Source: Hydractinia symbiolongicarpus (taxonomy: Eukaryota > Cnidaria > Hydrozoa > Anthoathecata > Hydractiniidae). Taken from it: DNA of 64,000 nt. This document shows positions 1 through 9,493 of the stretch, piece by piece. Position 1 is the first letter of the stretch. Each line of letters begins with the position of its first letter. The stretch lies in NCBI RefSeq assembly GCF_029227915.1, contig NC_079881.1, positions 4,152,001 to 4,216,000 on the forward strand, in the 5' to 3' direction. Below the pieces are notes generated by a model. The model ran no database searches, was not told where the DNA came from, and saw only the letters and a program-made list of their open reading frames with translations. The position numbers and the translations under genes were made by a program.

Positions 1-51
1 AGCAGTGGGATTTTGTGATCACCTTGTCGTGCCTAGTCCTCTATAATAATA

Positions 52-77
52 GATTTTGCTTGGAATCAAGCAAAATC
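52..77. repeat. Short perfect hairpin
   Basis: Two 11-bp arms (52-62 and 67-77) pair perfectly around a GAAT loop. The hairpin lies just after the CTAG/TC sequence at 33-38, so it may be part of a Helitron-like terminus. That link is inference. Confidence 0.5.
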
Positions 78-843
78 AACTTAAGTCCTGGGACCGATTT
101 TACACGATATTTGTTTTGGTTTACTTATTAGTGGATTTATGAAGAAACTTTTTAAAAATTATTTGATTATTTAAAAAAGTGATTTTATTAGATGTAAATG
201 GTGTACATTTTGTAAATACATGTGTATGTAGTCACGTGTTGTTCCAGTTACGTGAAATAAATTTGTCCCTGGGACTTTAGCCTCTTAATTAAAAAAGATC
301 AAAATGTTAGGCAAGCGAAGAACTTGTGCCCACCTATATTTTTAGTCAATTATTTTTTTAGCTCGAGTATGTTTCTTTTTTGTATGAAAAACTAAGCAAT
401 GGGTTTAACTCCCTTAATTTAAGAATTTTTGTATTTTTATATTCTGCCTACCATGGTGATAAAGAATAATTTTTTTTAACCCAATCTCTCCCCCTGAGAC
501 CCCCTAAAACAGCTTTTTTGATAGGGGTAGACCATGAACAAGCGCTAATGTAGTTAGTATATTGTTCTATAGTTTGCAGTTACGAACATAAGTACAACAT
601 CAAGATATAAAAATACGGATATTACAAATTATAATTTCAAAAATATAATACAAGAGTTCGTAAGGAATAAAAAAAATATTCCTTCCGTTCTCAGCGGTGT
701 TTATTGTCGCTCCACCGTTGGGCTTATTTTGAAAAAATAACTTTGGGAAAGGAGAAATTGGAAATTCTAAACGAAGCCCTATTGTGCACTGATAGAAGTA
801 AAAGAAAATTCGTCATGGTTGGGAAAGATTCTTCCATACTACT

Positions 844-849
844 TTTATT
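844..849 (-). terminator. Candidate poly(A) signal of the collagen gene
   Basis: TTTATT on the plus strand reads AATAAA on the minus strand, about 300 nt beyond the collagen stop codon at 1151. Position and sequence fit a cleavage/polyadenylation signal, but other AT-rich matches exist nearby. Confidence 0.35.
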
Positions 850-1150
850 TTAGTGCGATTTTAGAATGTCGCGCTTCGTATATACGGTTTTTATAAAAAC
901 AAGTGTGTTTCTCAATTTCAAAAAGAGGCTGTGGAGAAACACGTTCAAGCTCATAAGCATTCACGTAACATTCTCGACGATACAGCTCTTTGAGATAAAC
1001 CTAAGAATCCAAAAGAGCTTTAAGGCGAGAAACTTCATGTACATATTCTACTTTTTATCCGTGTTAATGTCGGAATAATTATTGCGGATGGTTTCATCTT
1101 TCTTCTCAGTTTAATGGACAATGGACAACATCTGACTTGTTCAGAATTTC

Positions 1151-4100
1151 TTACTTGGAGCAAACAACACATTTCAGCAGATCTTCATGAAAAGGGGGAC
1201 ATGGAATCGTATCGCAATCAATCCTTAAGTGGGTCATGTACGTGGAAATAATCTCTCTTATCCCCGCATCTGAACTTGGATTCGCACCCATCGCTTGATC
1301 GTAAACGCATAAAATTTCGCTCTCTTTATTATCATGGTGATAATTCATCAAATAGCCTTGATACTCAATCCTCCACGACTTTGGACATTGCGTTCGGGAA
1401 GGTATCATTAATTTTGCAGACTTCCCTTCAATGTGGCATGCAGCACAAGGGACATATTTACGAGTACCAGTCAATTTTGAATATGAGGGAACAAATGGCT
1501 TCACAGTTGGAGGTGAAGTTGCATTTGTAAAAGGGATACCAGTCGTGGTTAGATTGGTGGAAGTATTCTTTGTACTTGAAGTAACGTTCAAATACACCGC
1601 TTTTGTAGTCTCACTTTCTTCTTCTTCTTCTTCTTTTTCTTCGCCTAACATGATACTATCTACATCACGTCCTGATCGTCTTCGCGATCTTGTTGATAAA
1701 GGCAAACATATTGGATTGGATCCACCTATACCAGTTTTATATTTGAACTTGCCAACGGAGACTTGACCTAAAGAAGAAATTCCTACTAGAAATTGTCACA
1801 GCAGTGACTTCATGGTTTCAGCTCTAGTTAACGAATGCAAAGTCTACCCTGCTCATCGCTTTGTAAAGCTGCTTTAGGATTTTTTTATTAACTTGTAGTT
1901 TTTTTTACCCCGATTCCTAGTAGGGTTTGTTTTGCAAAGCGTCGTAAAAACAGGCGTAAAAAGTGAGGTAAAAAGAGGCGATGTTACGTGTTTTAAGAGA
2001 TTGATCGCTAACATTTAAGAATAACTTTCAAGTGGCCGCGAAAAGTGTCATCTTTGTCCGGGATAAAAAGGCTAAGGCGGAAAACTATGACTGTTATTTA
2101 ATTTTGTCAGAAGATTTTTCCAATATAACGGCCCCCCTCCCCCTCCTAGTTACACCTCTACAATATTCATCAAATCTCAACTTTTATGTCGACATAATTT
2201 TTACAAGACGTTAAGATAATAACCTCCCATGCTCTTTTGCAGTCCACCCCTCAAGAAAGTAAAGAAATAAAAAACATTAATACTGTAGTTAATACCTGGA
2301 AAAATCCACAAAAGCCTAAACATTGATATAAAAGCATATGAAATACCTGAAAACAATATATCACTTGTAAACGGACAGGTTGAAGAGCCCCACATGGTGT
2401 AAACCAGATTAACAGCCTTCTTTGTAGTTCCTTTTTCTGCGGCATTTGGTGGTGTTACATAAGATTCTTTACAATTGCAGTCGCCTGCTTCTCCTTTTTG
2501 ACCAGTTCTTCCAGGCCGTCCAGGTGGGCCGTCTCTGCCCGTTGTTCCAGGTGACCCATCTATTCCCATTATCCCTAAGATGGAGTATATAATAAAGAGT
2601 ATATAATAAAGCAATTTTTTTAACGGGCTAGTTATAAGAAGGTTATGGTTGCAAAACATAGGGCATTAGGAACGAGGTTGTGCAATCGTGCGGGGGATGA
2701 CATTACACTCTTACATGTGATTCAATTAATCAAATAACTTATGAGGATTTATTCCTCAGACTGTCCTTAAATTTTTTTTCGTTTGCCGCTTTCTGACCGG
2801 CCCTCGCAATTTCTCGCCGACCACAAAAAGTTTGGGTCGGGCTTTTTCAACATTTTTTTATTTTCCCAGTATTTCGCCGATTTCCAACCCAAAAACAATT
2901 AAACTGCTGCCTCAATTTTTTTCATAAAGTATAAGTATATTTAAATAAAAATATAGCAAACAAATTGCTAAGCAAATGAATAACCAAAACAACAAATTAT
3001 GCCGCGATACCGCACTTCAAGCGGCTACCAAATTTGTTTATATGTATCGGAGACTAAGAACGACAATAGACATCAGTTCTGAAGTGTAGCAATTGTAATG
3101 TGCATGCATATCCCGGAGGTAAAAAAAAAGAAGACCCAGCGAAGTACAGTAAAGCTAGGCTCACAAGAAGACCAGAGTAGACAGTAAAATCATATTTTCT
3201 TGTCGGACGAGAAGATAAAAAAAATAATCAGCTAAGCGACCGCCTCTGCAACAAAACTACGAGTCGGGAAACGGCAAACCAACAATTAATTTAGGATAGC
3301 CTCAATGAGAATTTTTTTACCCATCGCGGAATATAGATATGTTGCACCAGACCTTGTTTTTGAAGGCGAAAAGGTTCTGAGTACGAAGTTGTAAGTGCAT
3401 TGTGTATGCCGACTTTAGGTTGTTTAGAGTTCTTGTAATACCATTGGATGGTATTACAAGAACTCTAAACGCTGCTCTACTAGACAACTCCCGGCCACAT
3501 CCAACGGCCCACACAGTTTGCCATCTCCCTAATTTCCGTCACCTGGCTTGGGTTAACCCGGGACTGTGGCAACATTCACTCGCCCATGTTGATGTTATCG
3601 TGTGTCCCTCAGAATTATCAATAAAATAAATAACATTAGTGGGAGAAACCATACAAGCATCTATACCTTCGACCTCAAAGAAGACAAAGAAAAAAGACAA
3701 TGTCGAATTTGGCAAACACAGGAAGTTTCAAGAGAAAGTCGAAGTTGATCCAGATAAGATTACCAGTCAAAACAAAGTGGCAGCTAATAACGATGTTGAT
3801 AAATCTGAGGTAAAATGTGAAGATTGTAAAAGAAAAAATGATCAGGAAAACTCGGATGAGAAATCTAGTTAAGATGATTCGTTAGGAAAAGAAAAAGTCT
3901 GTGACGCGAAGAAGACGTTTAAAATTAACGATGCTGATGACATCACAGTGTCAGGAGACGCGAACGGAGTAAACGTCGTCGAGAAGAAGGACGAGGAGGT
4001 AAAGAATGATCAGAATAACAAGAAAAGCTGTACCAACGACGACGATGAAGAAAGGCTTGATGCAAATAAAACCGAGAAAGAAGTGATTAAGAAGAATGGT

Positions 4101-7100
4101 AATAACATGGTGGTTGACCAAAAGATGATAAATGAGAAGAATGATAAACAACAAAGTACGATTGGTTTCAACACCAAAACAGAGCCTATGGAATCCATAC
4201 CAGCGGTTCAAGAATGCTTGGTCATATCTCAATAACCGAGACATTGAGCGACACAGTTTTAATAAAAGGATAATCACTGGGTTTATGCAAGGTGTGTTGT
4301 CCAGAGCAATTTGTCAGTTGCAAATGGAAGATAACCTTGATCAAGATACTGCTTACAAGAATACGTCCACTGAAGATTTTAAGGAAGGACGTTTGCCCGC
4401 ACAATCAATGGATTCGGGAACCAAGAATATTGCTGCTAATATTGAGAAGAGTGTAGTGGTTCCTCAATCGGTTGAGGACCGGAGTGACACACAATTGATG
4501 GAAGAGGAAGATTTAGTTGCAGGCTTTGTACAAGGTGTCTTGTCTCAAGCTATTCATCAGCTGCAGGTAGAAGATAAGCAAGATAAAAACAATGTCTGCA
4601 AGACAACTGCAAGTTTTGAAGAAACTTTACCTGCTACAAAATCGACGAATTTAGATATGGATCATGTTGGTGCTAAAGTTGCTAAAGTTGCAAAATGTTT
4701 GGTCATTTCACAATCGCTTGGAGTCACAAACAACACTGACTTGGTAGATGACTACTTCATCACAGACTATGTGCAAGGTATCTTATCCCAAGCCATTCTT
4801 AAGCTGCAAATGGAAGGTAAACATGATCAAAACGTTGTCGCGAGGAAAAGTCGACTGGAAGTTTCCAGGAATGAATTGGATATGCCGAATCAATGTATTT
4901 CAATACCAGTTATGTTGTTGCTAAAGAAAACTCCAAAGCAAAAAAATGGTGAAGGTAATAAGGAGGTCTGGGAGGTGGAGAATTTAAAGGACGATAAAGA
5001 TGACAAGGTATCAAAGCATGATGATAATGTAAAGAAAAGGAAACGATGTAGACGTAATACGTGGGTGTGAGGAGGGACATGAAGTTAAACAAGTTGAAGT
5101 GTCTACACAATAACGTGGAGTTTGAGGAATTTGTAGTTGGGGGATGGAGGAGAGCGTGAGGGAGGAGAGCGTGATTAAGGAAGCGTGATTGAGGAGAACG
5201 TGATGTATGCTGATATGCGCAAACTTTTCTGTCATTACTTCAAGACTAGCAAACAGCGAGGCTAATGCATTGCACTGGCAAAATGAAAGTTTATTGGGAA
5301 AAAATTGAGACTGGTTTTAGAAAGATGTATGTAATGTACAGAAAGCGTTTATAAAGAGCTGACCCGGTTAATGCAATGTACTGGCAAAATGAAAGTTTAC
5401 TAGGAAAAGATAGAGACTGCTTTTAAATGGAAAACGTTTATGAAAAGCTAACCCGGTTGATTTATGTTAGTTGAAAAATACGGATACGGTTTCAAATTTA
5501 TTTATGTTTTTATGCGTTGTTTAAAGTGCTGTTCAAAGGGACACCCGTGGGCCTTTAGGTCAAGGAACCCTTTTTATGTGTTTTTTACCCTCTATAATTG
5601 GGCAGTTTTTTGTGACTATATCTTACGGGATATGCCTTAGTTTATGCAATGATTTCCAGGTTCAAACTGCGATATTGCTGCGCGCACTATAGATGTCTTG
5701 TCACCTGTATATAAACGTTTGCAAAGCTTTGCGGATTTTGAACAAGCGCACATGTTCTTGTAAGTAAAAAAAGAAGAACCATAGGTGATGAGATTGCTCT
5801 CATTAATATTTTTTGGAAACATAAGACCCAAAAGGTCATGAAAGAAATTATTTTTGACTATATTCTTTATTTTAAAGAAAATGTTTAAGCTAATATTTCG
5901 TTACTTCAACGGGTGTATTTGATTTTTATGGTTTGTGGTTTATATTTTGTGCCTACAGAAATGCGTGCGCATGTCTATTGTACTCAACGCAAAGTCAAAG
6001 CATTGCGTCGCATGAAAGAAACTGCTCTATTGCTGCAACTAATTAGAAGGGAAGTATCCTCCCGTCTGTAATGAGGGACAATTAGGAGAAAAAAAAGAAA
6101 GAAATACCTTCTCGACCAGGAGTGCCCTTTTCACCTTTTCCTCCGCTATATCCTGGTATACCTGGAATTCCATTAATTCCAGGTATGCCGTCTTTTCCCA
6201 TAGGGCCTTCCAAGCCAGTTGGGCCAACAGGTCCAACAGGGCCTTTTGGACCTCTAATACCTTGTAAACCATCTCGGCCGTTAATCCCGGGAGGCCCAGG
6301 AGAGCCCGTTTTGCCTGGCAATCCAGGTGGTCCTGGTGGTCCACGCTCAGGAAATATACTGCTTTCACTGCCATAACGTAGAAGAATGCGGAGCCTAAAG
6401 AAATAAAAGAGATTGTAATCACACGCAAAATGTCACATATCAAATTCAAAACAAAGTGAGGGAAAAAAGGCCGGGAAATTTAGTCATAACTAAATGTTCA
6501 AAGGCTTTTATAATAAAAAAATTCTTAAACATTTTTCAGAAACGACAAATCACTGCATTCTTTCTGGCATAAAAATTTCCTTATTAAAGTTATTAGAAAA
6601 TGTAATATGTCGTAAAACCGTTTATGATAGCAAAATCATTTCTGTTTATATTTGAAAACCAAAATTTTCATTGACATCTCGTACGAATTTTTGCGTTGGC
6701 TTGTAGCTTTTATATTTGGACCGGTAGAAAAAGGCTTACCCTTCCGCGCATTTGATCGCTAGTCAAATTGGCGGGCTTAAATTCTGAAGTGGATGTTTCG
6801 TTTACCTGTTTCAAAATACTGACAATACCGAATGTATATTTCCACCAGTTCTCCTTCCAGCAAAATTTTAAGTCCTGTGATTGAATGCTTTGAAAAACCC
6901 TGGTCTACTACTTTAGGCTTACAGTTGAGTGTTATAATGTTACTAGTAGTTAGTCCGTGCAAAAGTCCACGGTACTGCCTGTTGTTTATTTACGTTTTAA
7001 TCACGTGACTCTTAAAGTCATGTGCTACGAAAATACTTAATATGTATTATAATTTTTAGATCTTATTTAGTTTGGAAAATATTTGTTATTATAAGACACG

Positions 7101-9245
7101 TTTTATTAATTCCTTTCCACGATATATTACAACCATGCTTAAAATTCTATTTTCATAACACAAAGTCTTTCGAGCAGAGGCAGGATACTAGTGCGTTTGT
7201 TCGGTTTATTCTGCCTTAGCACTTTGTGTTTTAGTGTGTCCGTAGTAGGACTGGAAAATCGCGAAGGGACTGATCGTTAGCCTGTGAAATAATCCGCGGA
7301 AATTTTCTTGTCTTATAAATGTCGTCTTTTCTATTTCCGGGACAAATACTTCGTACTTCCGTTGCACGACATTAGTACTATACTAACGATATTTATACAT
7401 TTTTATTGTGTTCTCCTGAATAAAACCATACGTACCGCACAGTCGATTAAAGACAAATCTAACCACAAAACCGCCTGTGGAACCTACAATAATCTTTTTC
7501 AATCTAGCAAGACAAAAACAATAACAACACATCTTGTTCTTTCTCGTTTTTGTTGTACTGATATTATCGATTATCTATTTAGCACGTTTGCACTAGTTGA
7601 CGATTTGTCTCTCCCCCTACATGTAGACATGTAGATGTATGCTTTGATAGTCACCCCTCTTGAGTATAAGATTTCATCATTTATTCATCTCTCCTCCACC
7701 CCCCCCCCCCCCCCCCCCCTTCCCTTTATCCGAATCATCCACACATCTTCTCATCTTTTTTTAATTGTTCTAAGATTTTTCTGGACAGGATATATAAGCC
7801 GTACTTATTTTATGCTATGTACACATAATGTATTCCTGACCGCGACCCTGACCGCGACTTCGCTATTTGTGTATGTGCCTAAAGAAAAGCGGCACACCCT
7901 GGTCCCAAAGGTTTCTTGACACCTAAGCCGTTATTACGGAGTGAACATGGCCGCTATTAAATTGATCAAAAATGTCCTGGGATTGAGAATGTCCTGGGGT
8001 TGAGAATGCCCTAATGAAATACTGTAATTCATACGAGTTAAAAAGTCCTTTAAAGACAGTTGCGCTGTGCAACGTCGACAGCTGTGTTTTACGATGTTGC
8101 TCGTAGAACAGAAAAAATGCTCGAGACATAACGTGATTGTAACACGACGCTTCAGATTTATCTGTTGATTATAAAAAAGAGACCGACTCGCACGAAGAAA
8201 AGAATTAACACGACAACTCCTGACAAAATGGTTAGTGAACTTCTCGAAAAGTAAAACTTAAATAGTGACTCCAATTTTGTTTTCTTATTAAACTTTCTCG
8301 ATTATGTTTTTTATGACGAATATTTTGATTACAAACATTTTGTAGTCGCTAACATGCTTTATGTTTTAGAATTCTACGCGGCGCTAGCTTAAGTCTGTCT
8401 CCTGTACGAATCATGTTATTCTGGAAGAATAAAAATGTTATAAAAGCATATCTCATTAGAAAAGAAATTTGAATTACGAAGTACATCGTATAATTTCCCG
8501 CCACTTTTTATACACATTTCACTTACTGTTTTATATTGTATGTAACTTTATAACACATTTCGTTATTTAAATAAACATTTGTTTAAAATTTTAGACGCCC
8601 AATACGTCATAACGTTTAAACACCCTTTGAATAAATTTCATGCAGTTAATCGCATAAGTTTGTTTATGTAGGAAAGAAAAAAGAAAAACTATTTTTATGC
8701 AAGTACAGAAAAATTGCAAATAGACTGGGGTAAAAAAAATCTGTATTAAGATTAATCCAAAAAGATTTATAAACTTTTGTCTCGTACCTGTCGTTTAAGG
8801 ATGTCATTTCCCTCTTCAAACTGTACAGCGTTCCTTCCATTATTTTTTGTGTATCATCATTATTATTCACTGCTTTGTCAATATTTCTTCTACGTCTTTT
8901 TTTATTGTCAGTACCTTGTACGTTGGGTTCGCTTCTTTCGGTAACAACATACGTTATATCGCGTAGTATACCAGAAACATTAACGATAATGTCTTTCGTA
9001 ATTTCGGCGTCTTTTTCTAGGTGTTGCACTCGTAATTTTATCGCATCGTTAGCGCTTTTAATATGATTTAGAAAACAATAATTAGATATAAATAAACATG
9101 CAAATAGGAAGACGGTTAAAAAAGTATGACAGATTGTGTTACCACGAGGGTTTTTTTCTTGTACTTTTTCGTTATTCATTTTACGAACAGCAACACCTGA
9201 AATGCTATTCTTGTTTATTCCATTATTAATCGCATGAAATGTCAT
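1151..9245 (-). CDS. Membrane-tethered short-chain collagen (C4-like), 4 exons
   Basis: Exons (minus) 9245-8788, 6394-6108, 2574-2347 and 1767-1151, with GT-AG introns of phase 2, 1 and 1. The sum is 1590 nt, giving 529 residues. The ATG at 9245 opens the first frame. Residues 1-40 are a cytoplasmic tail and 41-59 a membrane helix (type II anchor). A coiled-coil-like stalk follows, with KKRRRR at 115-120 as a likely furin site. There are 36 unbroken Gly-X-Y triplets at 171-278. The cysteine domain carries [36 protein letters not shown] and PCPPF...CVVCSK, the hallmarks of short-chain collagen C4-like proteins of sponges and cnidarians. The product is probably a trimeric cell-surface collagen that can be shed. 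Residues about 348-429 form a long loop (basic, then Glu-rich, then Thr/Ser-rich with four N-glycosylation sequons) that looks longer than in the family. Family and splice model are firm; the partner is unknown. Confidence 0.85.
1615..1638 (-). repeat. (TTC)n trinucleotide run coding for Glu
   Basis: A short TTC-rich run inside collagen exon 4 reads GAA/GAG codons on the coding strand and encodes the Glu-rich stretch near residues 367-377. Such an in-frame microsatellite can change length between alleles without breaking the frame. Confidence 0.7.
3422..3470. repeat. Perfect 23-bp-arm hairpin, 3-nt loop
   Basis: The arms 3422-3444 and 3448-3470 are exact reverse complements separated by TGG. 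There is no tRNA-like or Rfam-like feature that I recognise. It could be a foldback fragment of a transposon, or a transcribed hairpin. It starts about 170 bp before the antisense reading frame. Confidence 0.85.
3639..5070 (+). pseudogene. Interrupted repeat protein with three AKAP-like helices
   Basis: I do not recognise the family. The first part (3639-4235) is one frame rich in Lys, Asp, Glu and Asn, broken by a single TAA at 3870-3872 across which the same frame stays readable. A second frame (4132-5070) takes over after a frameshift near 4220-4280. It carries three copies of a unit spaced exactly 81 residues apart. Each unit has a leader like CLVISQS and an amphipathic segment: [32 protein letters not shown] and [16 protein letters not shown], at residues 51, 132 and 213 of that frame. 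The hydrophobic spacing resembles PKA-anchoring helices of AKAPs, by pattern only. The end is basic (KKRKRCRR). It is intronless and antisense within the collagen intron. It could be a processed pseudogene, or a gene whose exons I have not joined correctly. Confidence 0.5.
5263..5459 (+). repeat. Tandem duplication of a ~100-bp block
   Basis: The block at 5263-5369 (AATGCATTGCACTGGCAAAA ... GACCCGGTT) recurs diverged at 5370-5459 (AATGCAATGTACTGGCAAAA ... AACCCGGTT). It lies just downstream of the interrupted repeat-protein frame. A smaller GGAGGAGAGCGTGA repeat lies at about 5140-5205. Confidence 0.7.
6395..8787 (-). other. Collagen intron 1, no gene seen
   Basis: A 2393-bp phase-2 intron between the transmembrane/stalk exon and the Gly-X-Y exon. 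Several open frames (for example 7308-7919, plus) have no recognisable domain. A run of 21 C residues lies at 7699-7719. Nothing else is supported. Confidence 0.6.
7699..7719 (+). repeat. Poly(C) run of 21
   Basis: An uninterrupted homopolymer of 21 C in otherwise AT-rich intron sequence. It may be a true G/C mononucleotide repeat; its exact length is likely to be uncertain in the assembly. Confidence 0.9.
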
Positions 9246-9493
9246 AAATCCTGAAGTGCTTGACTATATAAAATGACTGCGTCAATGTGAATGAATTGTC
9301 GTATCATGTTTACGACCACTTTAAAAGCCACTTTATAACCTTAAATATTTATACGTTCATAATATAAAAACAGTCAGCTCAAACGTTTATACGTAATTTC
9401 CGGGGGTTGACAAAGATTATGTTCGGTAAAATAACGCTTTAGTGGTGCATGCGCATTAGGCAATGGAAAGGCCTCTCTTTATTCACGTGTAAA
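9246..9493. promoter_or_regulatory. Divergent promoter, collagen / eIF3b
   Basis: Only 248 bp separate the collagen ATG (9245, minus) from the first in-frame eIF3b ATG (9494, plus), so both genes must start transcription here or in overlapping 5' ends. Visible candidate sites are TGCATGCGCA at 9446-9455 (part of an NRF-1-like palindrome), an E-box CACGTG at 9484-9489 and an ETS-like TTTCCGG near 9390. No clear TATA box is positioned for eIF3b. The factor assignments are inference. Confidence 0.6.

Larger units (their letters stand above)
1..1150. other. Intergenic/3' flank, no gene seen
   Basis: AT-rich flank downstream of the minus-strand collagen gene. No convincing protein is seen on either strand; the one open frame (866-1078, plus) has no recognisable domain or codon signal. 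A CTAG followed directly by TCCTCTATAATAATAG at 33-52 resembles the Helitron-like junction at 54222/54223. A short hairpin follows it. Confidence 0.5.
2575..6107 (-). other. Collagen intron 2, hosting an antisense reading frame
   Basis: A 3533-bp phase-1 intron with its donor at 6107/6106 and its acceptor AG at 2576/2575. It holds a hairpin (3422-3470), an interrupted plus-strand reading frame (3639-5070) and a duplicated block (5263-5459). The parts at 2575-3400 and 5460-6107 show nothing recognisable. Confidence 0.75.

Noticed and set aside
866-1078. 70-codon plus-strand frame
   Set aside because: Low-complexity hydrophobic/basic sequence, no domain, no splice partners, in the 3' flank of the collagen gene.
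1276-1766. Plus-strand frames opposite collagen exon 4
   Set aside because: Antisense shadows of a well-supported exon.
6122-6376. Pro/Gly-rich plus-strand frame
   Set aside because: Mirror image of the collagen triplets.
6039-6449. Alternative minus frame over the Gly-X-Y exon
   Set aside because: Only the frame with regular glycine every third residue joins in phase to both neighbouring exons.
7308-7919. Two plus-strand frames in collagen intron 1
   Set aside because: No recognisable domain; they include a poly(C) run and lie in an AT-rich intron.
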